DNA of 64,000 nucleotides, taken from Aquitalea magnusonii (GTDB lineage: Bacteria; Pseudomonadota; Gammaproteobacteria; Burkholderiales; Chromobacteriaceae). This document shows positions 41,449-50,102 of this stretch, piece by piece; positions within the stretch are counted from its first letter, which is position 1, and every line of letters begins with the position of its first letter. Position numbers and translations under genes: made by a program. The DNA lies in assembly GCF_003202035.1 (NCBI RefSeq), contig NZ_QJKC01000004.1, positions 124,001-188,000 of the forward strand, written 5' to 3'. The notes beneath the pieces are model-generated. The model ran no database searches and had not been told where the DNA came from. It saw only the letters and a program-made list of their open reading frames with translations.

Positions 41449-42363
41449 TCAATGACGGCACAGGGTATTGCGGCCGCTGGCCTTGGCCTGGTACAGCGCC
41501 ACATCGGCACGCGCATACAGCTGGGCCAGATCATCACCGGCCCGCCACATGGCCAGCCCGGCCGAGCAGCTATAGCCGAAACCCGGCAGCTCGGGCAGCG
41601 GTCGCGACGCCGCCACCGCGGCCAGCATGGCGTGCAAGGACAGCTCGGCCTCGGACTGGCTGTAGCCAGGCAGCAGCAACAGAAACTCCTCGCCGCCCAG
41701 CCGGCCAAAACCGTCGTGCGGCCGCAACATGGGCTGGATGCGCTGCACAAAGTCGATGATGACGCGGTCTCCGGCCGGATGACCCAGGCGGTCGTTGATC
41801 TGCTTGAAATGATCGAGATCGATAATCGCCACCGCCAGTGGCAAGCCGTTAGCCGCGGCCCGTGCCAGCAAGCGGGCAAACTGCTGCATGATGGCGGAGC
41901 GATTGCAGATGCTGGTCAGCGGATCGGTCTGTGCCGCGCGCTGGGCCAGGTCGCGTGCCTGGCGCAATTCGCGCTCGGACACCTTGAGTTCGCTCATGTC
42001 GGTGGCCACGCACAACATGCTGCCATCCGGCTGCATGGCCTCGGTCATCCATATCCAGCGACCATCGGTCAGGTCGGCCTCGAAGGCACGATAAACCTGC
42101 TTGCCACGACGCGAACGGGCCGACACCAGCCAGGCTTCGAAATCATGGGTATAGATCAGCGCACCAATGCAGCGCTGATAATTGCGCCGCATCAGCTCGG
42201 ACCAGCTGAGCGTTTCGTGCGGCGCCACATCATAAGCCTGACAAAACGCCGCATTGGCATAACGCAACCGGTCATGGCGATCAAACAGGGCCAACAGCAC
42301 GGGCGAATCGTGCAGCGCCGCCTGCAGCTCGCCGGCGATGGCGCCTTGTTCTGGTAAAGACAT
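41449..42363 (-). CDS. PAS-GGDEF diguanylate cyclase
   Basis: Makes the second messenger cyclic di-GMP. The start at 42363 gives 304 residues: a PAS-like sensor domain at about 15-130 (ALFDRHDRLRYANAAFCQAYD) and a GGDEF domain with GGEEF at 223-227. The allosteric I-site RxxD is present (Arg214-Asp217), so product inhibition is likely. No membrane segment or EAL domain is found, so it is cytosolic and probably cyclase-only. A start six codons upstream (42381) is possible. The signal sensed by PAS is unknown. Confidence 0.9.
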   Translation of the reverse strand: MSLPEQGAIAGELQAALHDSPVLLALFDRHDRLRYANAAFCQAYDVAPHETLSWSELMRRNYQRCIGALIYTHDFEAWLVSARSRRGKQVYRAFEADLTDGRWIWMTEAMQPDGSMLCVATDMSELKVSERELRQARDLAQRAAQTDPLTSICNRSAIMQQFARLLARAAANGLPLAVAIIDLDHFKQINDRLGHPAGDRVIIDFVQRIQPMLRPHDGFGRLGGEEFLLLLPGYSQSEAELSLHAMLAAVAASRPLPELPGFGYSCSAGLAMWRAGDDLAQLYARADVALYQAKASGRNTLCRH

Positions 42364-42692
42364 CCGCTGGTTTCCACCCATTTTGTTATTGGCCGTCAGC
42401 GCGCTCTCACCTTCGCGCTGGCGTACCGCTGCTCGGCGATGCCGACAGTCTGTTTAAAGATAGTTGCCAATTATTGATGCCGCTAACAAAAACCGGCGGC
42501 AGCCTTGCGCCCCCCGGCCTGCCCCGGTAGGCCAAGGCATAGCGCGCATCACCTCACCCTGCACGCCTGGCATGATTCCACGCGCTGGCAGGCCCGGTCA
42601 AAACCGATGGCCGTGACAGTCAACTTGCCTTTTCCCCAGCCCGTAAGCTGAAGTCCCGCCCGCTACGGGCGCAGCAGAACAAGGAGAAGGCA
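42364..42692. other. Intergenic gap with divergent promoters
   Basis: About 330 GC-rich bases between the minus-strand cyclase and the plus-strand GMC oxidoreductase. I see no gene; an AAGGAGAAGG ribosome binding site for the latter lies at the right end. No convincing promoter hexamers or palindromes stood out. Confidence 0.4.
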
Positions 42693-44276
42693 ATGCAACA
42701 TTATGACTACATCGTGGTGGGTGGCGGCTCGGCGGGCTGCACCATCAGCTGCCGCTTGGTGGAAGCCGGCAAGCGGGTACTGCTGCTGGAGGACGGCCCG
42801 CCCGACAACAGCCCCTTCATTCACATGCCGGCCACCTTCATCAAGGTCATCGGCAGCAAGCGCAGCGTGATCTATCACAGCGAACCACAGGCCAGTGCCG
42901 CCGGCCGCCGCCTGCATGTACCGCAAGGCCGCACCCTGGGTGGCGGCAGCTCAATCAACGCCATGGTGTATATCCGCGGCACCGCTGCCGACTACGACGA
43001 CTGGGCGGCCCAGGGCTGCACGGGCTGGGAATGGGAGCAGGTGTTGCCGGCGTTCAAGAAAGCCGAAAACCACATGCGGCTGTCCGGCCCCTACCACGGC
43101 ACAGCCGGGCCACTGCACGTCAGCGATACCCGCTATCGCCACCCGCTGAGCCTGGCCTTCGTCAAGGCGGCGCAAGAGTGCGACCTGCCTTATAACGATG
43201 ATTTCAACGGCCCAGTGCAGCAAGGCAGCGGTTTTTTTCATACCACCACCTTCAATGGCCAGCGTGGCAGCACCGCCGCCACCTATCTGGCAGCGGTAAG
43301 GCAGCGTGACAATCTGGAAGTACGCACCGGCTGCTATGTGGAAAAGCTGTTATGGCAGGGCAAGCGTGCCATCGGCGTGCAGTGGCGTACTACTGATGGC
43401 CAGCAGCAGCAGGCCCATGCCGAAGCCGAAGTCATTCTGTGCGCCGGTGCGCTGTCCACCCCCAAGATTTTGCTGCTGTCCGGCGTGGGCCCGGCGGCAC
43501 AGCTGCGCCAACAAGGCATTGAGGTCGTACAGAATGCGCCGGAAGTTGGCCAGAATTATCAGGATCACCTGGAGGTATCGGTGTATGGCCGCTGCCGCGA
43601 GCCGATCAGCCTGCTGGGGCAGGAGCGCGGTTTCAAGGCCTTGCGCAACGGCTTGCAGTGGCAATTGCTGCGTACGGGCCTGCTCACCTCCAATGTGGTG
43701 GAAAGCGGCGGCTTTGCCTGCACCGACGGCGGCACTCGGCCGGATATCCAGTTTCACGTGCTGCCGGTGCTGGTGGGCGATGTGGAACGGGCGCCACTGC
43801 CCGGCCACGGCATCTCGATCAACCCCTGCCTGCTACGGCCGAAATCACGCGGCTCGGTCAGCCTGAACAGTGCCGATGCCCGCGCCCCGCTGCGCTTTGT
43901 CAGCGGTGCGCTCAGCCATGAGGACGATGTGGCTGGCCTGCTACGCGGGGTCAAGCTGGCGCGGCGCATTCTGCGGGCCCCTTCGCTACAGCAGGTGATC
44001 AGCGGCGAGCTGCTGCCCTCGCCCGCCGCAGAGGCCAGTGATGCGCTGCTGATCGAGCACATCCGCAGCCATGCCAAAACCGTCTACCACCCGGTGGGCA
44101 CGTGTCGCATGGGCAGCGATGCCGCTGCCGTGGTCAATCCGCAGCTGCAGGTCAATGGCGTGGAAGGGCTGCGCATCTGCGATGCCTCCATCATGCCCAG
44201 CATCATTTCCGGCAATACCAATGCGCCGGTCATCATGATTGCCGAACGCTGCGCCGACTTCATCCTGCAAGCCTGA
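42693..44276 (+). CDS. GMC-family FAD-dependent oxidoreductase (choline/alcohol dehydrogenase-like)
   Basis: Flavoprotein oxidising an alcohol to an aldehyde or ketone. The 527 residues begin YDYIVVGGGSAGC (FAD motif at 10-15), have the GMC signatures GRTLGGGSSINAMVYIRG and GALSTPKILLLSGVGP, and end with YHPVGTCRMG and the active-site His/Asn region SGNTNAPVIMIAER. It resembles BetA and related alcohol dehydrogenases, but no betaine aldehyde dehydrogenase is adjacent, so choline is not assured. An AraC-type gene converges from the right and may regulate it. Confidence 0.9.
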   Translation: MQHYDYIVVGGGSAGCTISCRLVEAGKRVLLLEDGPPDNSPFIHMPATFIKVIGSKRSVIYHSEPQASAAGRRLHVPQGRTLGGGSSINAMVYIRGTAADYDDWAAQGCTGWEWEQVLPAFKKAENHMRLSGPYHGTAGPLHVSDTRYRHPLSLAFVKAAQECDLPYNDDFNGPVQQGSGFFHTTTFNGQRGSTAATYLAAVRQRDNLEVRTGCYVEKLLWQGKRAIGVQWRTTDGQQQQAHAEAEVILCAGALSTPKILLLSGVGPAAQLRQQGIEVVQNAPEVGQNYQDHLEVSVYGRCREPISLLGQERGFKALRNGLQWQLLRTGLLTSNVVESGGFACTDGGTRPDIQFHVLPVLVGDVERAPLPGHGISINPCLLRPKSRGSVSLNSADARAPLRFVSGALSHEDDVAGLLRGVKLARRILRAPSLQQVISGELLPSPAAEASDALLIEHIRSHAKTVYHPVGTCRMGSDAAAVVNPQLQVNGVEGLRICDASIMPSIISGNTNAPVIMIAERCADFILQA

Positions 44277-44295
44277 GCCCTGCCCCCAAGCGAAA

Positions 44296-44321
44296 AGCCC
44301 GCTGCCGCAAGGCAAGGGGCT
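44296..44321 (-). terminator. Probable terminator of the AraC-type gene
   Basis: Imperfect hairpin with outer AGCCC/GGGCT and inner TGCC/GGCA around a GCAA tetraloop. On the minus strand it is followed by TTTT; on the plus strand there is no T-tract. Confidence 0.45.
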
Positions 44322-44384
44322 GCTGCTGGTTAAGCTGAAACAATCAGAAGGGCAGCACCAGCTTGGCCCACAGCGAACTGCCCT

Positions 44385-45371
44385 CTAGCACTTACGCCCG
44401 CCGGGCTGGCTGCGACCTTGCCGGCGGGTATGGCTGGGCGTTTCGCCAAAGCGCTGTTTGTAGCTGCGGCAGAAATGGGCGATGTGATTGAAACCCCAGC
44501 GGAAAGCCAGCTCGCTCACCGACAGGTGGCGCAGCGCCGGGTCTTGCAGATCGATGCGGCAGCGCTCCAGCCGCCTCCCCCACAGATAGCGGCTGACCGA
44601 CAGGCCCTCCTGCTCGAAAATGCGCGCCAACTGGCGGGCAGACAGCCCCAGCGCGCGGCTGATGCGCTCGCCGTCCAGCTCATCTTCGGTCAGGTGCTGC
44701 TCGATATAAGCCTTGGCACGCCACAAACTGCACAGGGTGGATTTGCCGGCCAGCGCCTGACCGCACTGCACCGCCCACAAGGAATGCAGCCACTCCAGCA
44801 ACTGGCTGGCCTGATGCGCGCGCGCGGCAAGCGCTGCCGGCACGCCTTCGGCCAGCAGCTGCCGTACTACCTGCGGCCCCCAGCCAGCAATACCGACACT
44901 GTGGTCGATCTTGACCAGCCCCTTCCCCGGCCAGCCGCCGACCTGCTGCTCGAACAGCTGGCGCGGAATGTCCAGCACCGCCATGGCCATCTGCTCGGGA
45001 AAACCATGGCCATAGGGCTGGGCGGTGTCATACAGCACCACATCACCCGGTACATGCAGCGCGCAGTCCACACCCTGATGGCTGAAGCCTCGCCCCTGCA
45101 GCATCAGACAGGCAAAGATACTGTCGCGGCCATCATGGCGGATGCTGTGGCCGCTGCGTGCCACGGCATGGGCATTGGCCTGGATGGTGGCCATGCGGAA
45201 CAGGCCGAAGTCCTGGTAACGCAGGCTGGCGTCCAGCTCCTGCTCTGGCGGGCGCTGGCACTCCACATCAATCAGCAGCCGTCCTACTTGTTCGCGCCAG
45301 AAATCCACCCGTTCGCTGCGGCTGACTGCACGGGTGGAAATGCTGACATCCGCCAGCACGCGGGCGGTCAT
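44385..45371 (-). CDS. AraC/XylS-family transcriptional regulator
   Basis: Cytosolic DNA-binding regulator of 328 residues. Residues 1-190 form a sensing domain of the type seen in FeaR-like regulators (RSERVDFWREQVGRLLIDVEC near the start); residues 225-320 hold the two helix-turn-helix motifs (RISRALGLSARQLARIFEQEG; HLSVSELAFRWGFNHIAHFCRSYKQRFGETPS). The ATG at 45371 has CGGGAG upstream. Longer in-frame starts reach into the promoter and are rejected. It converges on the GMC oxidoreductase gene, the likeliest target. The inducer is unknown. Confidence 0.9.
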   Translation of the reverse strand: MTARVLADVSISTRAVSRSERVDFWREQVGRLLIDVECQRPPEQELDASLRYQDFGLFRMATIQANAHAVARSGHSIRHDGRDSIFACLMLQGRGFSHQGVDCALHVPGDVVLYDTAQPYGHGFPEQMAMAVLDIPRQLFEQQVGGWPGKGLVKIDHSVGIAGWGPQVVRQLLAEGVPAALAARAHQASQLLEWLHSLWAVQCGQALAGKSTLCSLWRAKAYIEQHLTEDELDGERISRALGLSARQLARIFEQEGLSVSRYLWGRRLERCRIDLQDPALRHLSVSELAFRWGFNHIAHFCRSYKQRFGETPSHTRRQGRSQPGGRKC

Positions 45372-45567
45372 CGGCGGCTCCCGGCTGACGGCAGGCAAGA
45401 TACTGGACGACACATGGCAGGCGGCCACGCAGGCCGACCGGCGCGGTGGGTAATGGTGTGCATGGTTTCTCCTCCGGGTGGCCCTCTTGCGCGGGGCCGT
45501 ACAGCCGGCGGTGTCATCACCGCTCGGCCTTGCCAGACGCGGGAATAGCCCACGACTGACCTTGCTC

Positions 45568-45596
45568 CATATTATTAATATGTTAAACAAAGTCAA
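45568..45596 (-). promoter_or_regulatory. Promoter with overlapping palindrome for the AraC-type gene
   Basis: On the minus strand TTGACT (45596-45591), 16 bases, then TAATAT (45574-45569) form a good sigma70 promoter. The perfect palindrome CATATTA-T-TAATATG (45568-45582) covers the -10 box and could be an operator. The predicted leader is about 190 bases. Confidence 0.65.
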
Positions 45597-45621
45597 GGCC
45601 GGCCATTAGCCAGCCCCATGC

Positions 45622-46401
45622 TTACCAGCCGTTCTCCAGCACCAGATGGCCCGGCGCGCTCAGCCGGCTCAGGCGAAAGCCCATTTTCATCAGCTGGCGG
45701 TGGGTGTCTTCCACCATGGCCGGATTGCCACAAATCATGAAGCGCGAGCGCTCCACGGTCAGCGGCAGGCCAGCCGCATCAGCCAGTTCGCCACTGGCCA
45801 GCAAGGCCGGAATGCGCTGCTGCAACATGCCGGGCTCGGCCTGACGCGTCACCACCGGCAGATACTGCAGCCGCTCGCCCCACTCCGCCCACAAGGGGTG
45901 CTGACGCAAGGCAGCGATTTCCTCGCGATAGGCCAGTTCGCCGGCTTCACGCACGCAATGCACCAGCACGATATGGGCAAAGCGCTGCCACACTTCCGGC
46001 TGCTGCAGGATGGACAGATAGGGTGCCAGGCCGGTACCGGTGGCCAGCAGCCACAGGTCTTCGCCATCGGGCAGGCGGTCCACGGTGAAAAAGCCATTGG
46101 CCTTGTTGTCCAGCAGCACTGCAGCGCCGGCCTGCAAGCGGGCCAGGCGCGAGGTAAACAGGCCGTCCGGCACCACGATGGAGAAAAACTCCAGATGCTC
46201 GTCCCAGCTGGCGGAGGTCATGGAATAGGCGCGCCACACCATGCCACCGTTTTCCAGCGGCAGGCCCAGCCGGGCAAACTGGCCGGGGGTGAAGCGCCAG
46301 GATGGTGGGCGGGCCAGGCGGAAGCTGAGCAGCTTGTCGTTCCAGTGGTGTAAGGAGAGGATGGGCTGGGTGGTGAATTTTTCTGCGGCGGGGGCGGTCA
46401 T
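45622..46401 (-). CDS. fpr: Ferredoxin/flavodoxin-NADP reductase
   Basis: FAD enzyme moving electrons between NADPH and ferredoxin or flavodoxin, used in oxidative-stress repair and iron-sulfur supply. The 259 residues include FTPGQFARLGL, the FAD-binding RAYSMTSA, LLATGTGLAPYLSIL for NADP binding, and MICGNPAMVEDT near the end; length is normal for bacterial Fpr. The ATG at 46401 has AAGG upstream; a TTG two codons earlier is less likely. A palindrome directly upstream suggests repression (see 46407-46431). Confidence 0.93.
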   Translation of the reverse strand: MTAPAAEKFTTQPILSLHHWNDKLLSFRLARPPSWRFTPGQFARLGLPLENGGMVWRAYSMTSASWDEHLEFFSIVVPDGLFTSRLARLQAGAAVLLDNKANGFFTVDRLPDGEDLWLLATGTGLAPYLSILQQPEVWQRFAHIVLVHCVREAGELAYREEIAALRQHPLWAEWGERLQYLPVVTRQAEPGMLQQRIPALLASGELADAAGLPLTVERSRFMICGNPAMVEDTHRQLMKMGFRLSRLSAPGHLVLENGW

Positions 46402-46406
46402 GAGCA

Positions 46407-46431
46407 ATACCTTAGTAATTTACTCAGGTAA
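46407..46431. promoter_or_regulatory. Palindromic operator candidate before fpr
   Basis: Arms ACCTTAGTAA and TTACTCAGGT around a single T match at nine of ten positions; the symmetry extends to ATA and TAA at the ends, about 25 bp in all. Size and arm spelling recall type-1 sites of IscR and other Rrf2 regulators. It overlaps the fpr ribosome binding region, starting six bases before the ATG. A second GTAATTTAC copy extends it upstream to 46436. Confidence 0.55.
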
Positions 46432-46452
46432 TTTACCGCATCAGGGCCGCCA

Positions 46453-46476
46453 CAACAAGCCAGACACGGCTTGTTG
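46453..46476. repeat. Perfect hairpin between the trans-sulfuration gene and fpr
   Basis: Arms CAACAAGCC and GGCTTGTTG with a six-base loop. No T-tract follows on either strand, so it may be a weak terminator of the upstream minus-strand gene or an mRNA end-stabilising hairpin. Confidence 0.45.
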
Positions 46477-46502
46477 CGCAGCCCGTTTCAAGTCATGACG
46501 GC

Positions 46503-47648
46503 TTAATCTGCCAGTGCCTGTGCCAGATCAGCCAGGATGTCCTCGATATCTTCCACACCGATGGACAGCCGCAGCCCGCCCTCGCGGATGCCCAGCGCAG
46601 CCTTCTGTTCCGGCGGCATGCCGCCGTGCGACATGGTGTAGCTGTGGTTGACCAGCGACTCCACCCCGCCCAGTGATTCGGCCAGGGCAAACAGCTGCAG
46701 CTTGCTGGCGATGCGGCTGGCTTCGGCACGGCTGTCTTGTTTCAGCCAGATAGTGATGATGCCGCCAAACCGGCGCATTTGCTGCTTGGCGATGTCGTGG
46801 CCGGGATGGTCGGCAAAGCCGGGGAAGAACACCTTTTCCACCTTGGGATGGTCACGCAGGAAGGCCGCCACTTGTTCGGCATTGTCGCAGTGGCGTTCCA
46901 TGCGCAGGTGCAGGGTCTTGATGCCGCGCAGGGTGAGGAAGCAATCCTGCGGCCCCGGCACGCCACCGGCCGAGTTCTGGATGAACTTGATGTCGGTAAA
47001 CAGCTGCTGCTCATTCACCGCCACCAGCCCCAGCAGTACGTCAGAGTGGCCACCCAGGTATTTGGTGGCGGAATGCACCACGATATCGGCCCCCAGGTCC
47101 AGCGGGTTTTGCAGATAAGGCGTGGCAAAGGTGCTGTCCACCGCCACCTTGCAGCCATGCTGGTGGGCAATCGCCGACAGCGCGCGGATATCCACCAGGT
47201 TCAGCAAGGGGTTGGTGGGCGATTCCAGCCACAGCAACTTGGTGCGAGGGCTGATGATGGCGGCCAGATTGGCGGGGTCGGTGAGGTCGGCAAAGGTCAC
47301 GGTGATGCCGGCCGGCGCCATCACCTTGGTCAGCAGGCGGTAGGCGCCGCCGTAGAGGTCGGCCACGGCAATGACTTCATCGCCCGGCTTCAGCGTGGCG
47401 CGCAGCACGGCGTCGATCGCCGCCATGCCGCTGGCAAAAGCCAGGCCATGCTGGGCGTTTTCCAGGCTGGCCAGGCAGCTTTCCAGTGCGGCACGGGTGG
47501 GGGTGCCGGTACGGGCATAGGCAAAGGGCAGTTGTTCGCCGATTTCGGCAAATTCGAATACCGATGTCTGATAGATCGGCGGCATCACCGCGCGGCTGTG
47601 CTGAGTGCTGTCATGGCCGGAATGGATGGTTTTGGTGGCAAATTTCAT
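46503..47648 (-). CDS. Trans-sulfuration PLP enzyme (cystathionine gamma-synthase / lyase family)
   Basis: Cys/Met-metabolism enzyme of 381 residues acting in cystathionine formation or cleavage. Motifs: PPIYQTSVFEF, the phosphate-loop contact FASGMAAIDA, ESPTNPLLNLVDI and the Schiff-base lysine in HSATKYLGGHSD (Lys196). The active-site tyrosine and arginine in FAYARTGTPTR are kept. The ATG at 47648 follows AGGAAT. MetB, MetC and cystathionine gamma-lyase are too alike to tell apart by eye. Confidence 0.88.
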   Translation of the reverse strand: MKFATKTIHSGHDSTQHSRAVMPPIYQTSVFEFAEIGEQLPFAYARTGTPTRAALESCLASLENAQHGLAFASGMAAIDAVLRATLKPGDEVIAVADLYGGAYRLLTKVMAPAGITVTFADLTDPANLAAIISPRTKLLWLESPTNPLLNLVDIRALSAIAHQHGCKVAVDSTFATPYLQNPLDLGADIVVHSATKYLGGHSDVLLGLVAVNEQQLFTDIKFIQNSAGGVPGPQDCFLTLRGIKTLHLRMERHCDNAEQVAAFLRDHPKVEKVFFPGFADHPGHDIAKQQMRRFGGIITIWLKQDSRAEASRIASKLQLFALAESLGGVESLVNHSYTMSHGGMPPEQKAALGIREGGLRLSIGVEDIEDILADLAQALAD

Positions 47649-47878
47649 GATGTATTCCTGATTTTTCCTTGCTGCATGCTGCGGCAGCCCGCCGCCAGCG
47701 GCCGGACTGGCCGGTACGGGCAGGCCATACCACTGGCATGAATAAAAGCATGATCACGGCAAAACCCAGCAGCTTGCCGGCATTTTCTTGATCATTCCCA
47801 ATAATCCGCCGCAATTTTCTTTACAGCCCCGGCGATTGGGACTATTTTTCGCCGTTTCAGATTCAAACGGCTGTACGA

Positions 47879-49633
47879 ATGAAGCTAGAACGCGCTTTTG
47901 ACATTCTCTTTCACCAACTGGAAACCCTGCCGCGCGCCGATTGCCTGTCTGCCAAAACCGGCAAGCAGTGGCAGTCGCTCAGCAGCCGCGAGGTGATGGA
48001 GGCGGTCAATGCCGTCAGCCTGGGCCTGCTGCAACAGGGCATGGTACGCGGCGACAAGGTGGCCATCGCCGCCGACAACTGCCCGGCCTGGACCATTGTC
48101 GATCTGGCACTGCAACAGATCGGGGCCATCAGTGTACCGCTCTACCCCACCTGCACGCTGGATGATGCACGCTATATCCTGGCGCATGCCGAGGTCAAGC
48201 TGGCCTTTGTCGGCAGCGCTGCCCTGCACAAGAAGCTGGCGCAGGCGCTGGATGGACGCAGCTGCCCGCTGTACGCACTGAACCCGCTGGCCGGGCTGCC
48301 CGCCTGGACCGCGCTGCGCGATGCCGGCCGCCATGGCGATCTGCGCCAGCTGGCTGCGCTGCGCAGCAGCATCCGGGCCGACGATGTATTCACCATCATC
48401 TATACCTCGGGCACCACCGGTCGCGCCAAGGGGGTGATGTTGTCGCACCGCAATGTGCTCAGCACCGTCATCGCCACGGCCGAGCACACCCGCCTGCCCG
48501 CCGGCCAGTGCCGGGCACTGAGTTTTCTGCCGTTGTCGCATATCTTCGAGCGCGCCGGCGTGCTGTACTACCTGTTCACCGGCACCGGAGTGTATTTTGC
48601 CAGCGTCGACAGCCTGTCCACCAGCCTGCGGGAAGTACGTCCACATACCTTCAGCGCGGTACCGCGCGTACTGGAAAAAGTGCATGACAAGCTGGTGGGC
48701 AAGGCCCGCGATCTGTCAGGCTGGCGCCGCCGCCTCTACCTGTGGGCCATCGCCCGCGCCGAAGCCTACCAGCCCGACCAGCCGCCACGCGGCCTGGCTG
48801 CGCTGCAACATGCGCTTGCCGACCGGCTGGTCTACCGCCAGTGGCGCGCGGCCATGGGCGGTGAACTGCGCTGGGTGAATGTCGGCTCGGCCGCGCTGCA
48901 GCCACGGCTGGCGCGCCTGCTATGGGCCAGCGGCATCGCCGTGGCCGAAGGCTATGGCATGAGCGAAACCGCGCCGGTGATCAGCGCCAATCCCTTTAGC
49001 GCAAAGGATGTGCGCATCGGCAGCGTGGGCATTCCGCTCAAGGGCGTGGAGTTGAAACTGGCTGATGATGGTGAAATCCTGGTGCGCGGCCCCAATGTCA
49101 TGGTGGGCTATTACAAGGAGCCGGCACTCACCGCGGAAACCGTGCAGGACGGCTGGCTGCATACCGGCGATATCGGCGTGCTGGAACAGGGTTATCTGCG
49201 CATCACCGACCGCAAGAAGGAAATGTTCAAGACCAGTAACGGCAAATACATCGCCCCGCAATTGCTGGAAAACAAGCTGAAGGAATCGGCCTATATCGAC
49301 CAGATCATGGTGGTGGGCGACGGGCAGAAATTCGCCGCCGCGCTGATCGTGCCGCTGTATGAGCGGCTGCAGGAGTGGTGCCAGGAACATGGCATCACTT
49401 ACACTACCAATAGCGAGATGCGCCTGCACCCGCGCATCGTCGAGCTGATCGAGCGCGAAGTGAAACGCTTCAACCGGCACTTCGGCAGCTGGGAGCACAT
49501 CAAGAAGTTTTCCCTGCTGGACAAGCCCTGGTGCGTGGACGCCGGTGAGCTGGCCCCCACACTCAAGCTGCGGCGCAAGGTAATCAGCGAACGCTGCCGC
49601 GCCCTGATCGACACCATGTACCGCCACGCCTGA
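47879..49633 (+). CDS. AMP-dependent acyl-CoA synthetase (long-chain fatty-acid type)
   Basis: Activates a fatty or other carboxylic acid to its CoA thioester through an acyl-adenylate. The 584 residues carry the P-loop YTSGTTGRAKG at 175-185, SFLPLSHIFERAG, EGYGMSETAPVIS, the ATP-binding GWLHTGDIG and the hinge ITDRKKEMFKTSNGKYIAP. The lysine-containing C-terminal domain ends normally. The DRKKE(M/L)FKTSNGK form is typical of FadD15-like ligases. It diverges from the trans-sulfuration gene across a 230-bp gap. Confidence 0.9.
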   Translation: MKLERAFDILFHQLETLPRADCLSAKTGKQWQSLSSREVMEAVNAVSLGLLQQGMVRGDKVAIAADNCPAWTIVDLALQQIGAISVPLYPTCTLDDARYILAHAEVKLAFVGSAALHKKLAQALDGRSCPLYALNPLAGLPAWTALRDAGRHGDLRQLAALRSSIRADDVFTIIYTSGTTGRAKGVMLSHRNVLSTVIATAEHTRLPAGQCRALSFLPLSHIFERAGVLYYLFTGTGVYFASVDSLSTSLREVRPHTFSAVPRVLEKVHDKLVGKARDLSGWRRRLYLWAIARAEAYQPDQPPRGLAALQHALADRLVYRQWRAAMGGELRWVNVGSAALQPRLARLLWASGIAVAEGYGMSETAPVISANPFSAKDVRIGSVGIPLKGVELKLADDGEILVRGPNVMVGYYKEPALTAETVQDGWLHTGDIGVLEQGYLRITDRKKEMFKTSNGKYIAPQLLENKLKESAYIDQIMVVGDGQKFAAALIVPLYERLQEWCQEHGITYTTNSEMRLHPRIVELIEREVKRFNRHFGSWEHIKKFSLLDKPWCVDAGELAPTLKLRRKVISERCRALIDTMYRHA

Positions 49634-49688
49634 GCCCGCGCCTGCCAAGGCGCCGGCCCTGGCGGGCGCCCAACACGCAGGAGACTTC

Positions 49689-50084
49689 ATGATTGCCGCG
49701 ATTGACCATATCGTACTGACCACCGCCCGCCTGGATGAGTGCATCGCCTTTTATTGCGATGCGCTGGGCATGACGCTGGAGCGCTTCGTCGGCGGCACGC
49801 CAGCGGTGGAAAGGCTGGCGCTGCGCTTTGGCCGGCAAAAGATCAATATCCATGTGCAGGGCAAGGAGTTCGAGCCCAAGGCCCAGCTGCCCACCCCCGG
49901 CGCACTGGACCTGTGCTTGATCGCCGCGCTGCCGCTGGCCGAGGTCATCCAGCAACTACAAGCCAGGCAGATTGCCATTGTCGAAGGTCCGGTACTGCGT
50001 ACCGGTGCCACCGGCAAGATCAACTCAGTGTATGTGCGCGACCCCGATCACAACCTGATCGAGATTTCCGAATACCTGTCCTAG
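49689..50084 (+). CDS. VOC-superfamily protein (glyoxalase/dioxygenase-like)
   Basis: Small metal-binding fold protein of 131 residues: two beta-alpha-beta-beta-beta units starting IDHIVLTTARLDECIAFYCDALGM and ending YVRDPDHNLIEISEY. His7 and the late Glu at the ENLIE-type position are likely metal ligands. VOC proteins include glyoxalases, dioxygenases and resistance proteins, so the function is open. AGGAG precedes the ATG. It follows the acyl-CoA ligase by 55 bp and may be co-transcribed. Confidence 0.85.
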   Translation: MIAAIDHIVLTTARLDECIAFYCDALGMTLERFVGGTPAVERLALRFGRQKINIHVQGKEFEPKAQLPTPGALDLCLIAALPLAEVIQQLQARQIAIVEGPVLRTGATGKINSVYVRDPDHNLIEISEYLS

Positions 50085-50102
50085 CCCCCAGCCCGCCGTG
50101 GC

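Noticed and set aside
45372-45596. N-terminal extension of 75 residues on the AraC-type regulator
   Set aside because: It would start inside the predicted promoter and is rich in Arg/Pro without family similarity; the ATG at 45371 has a good binding site.
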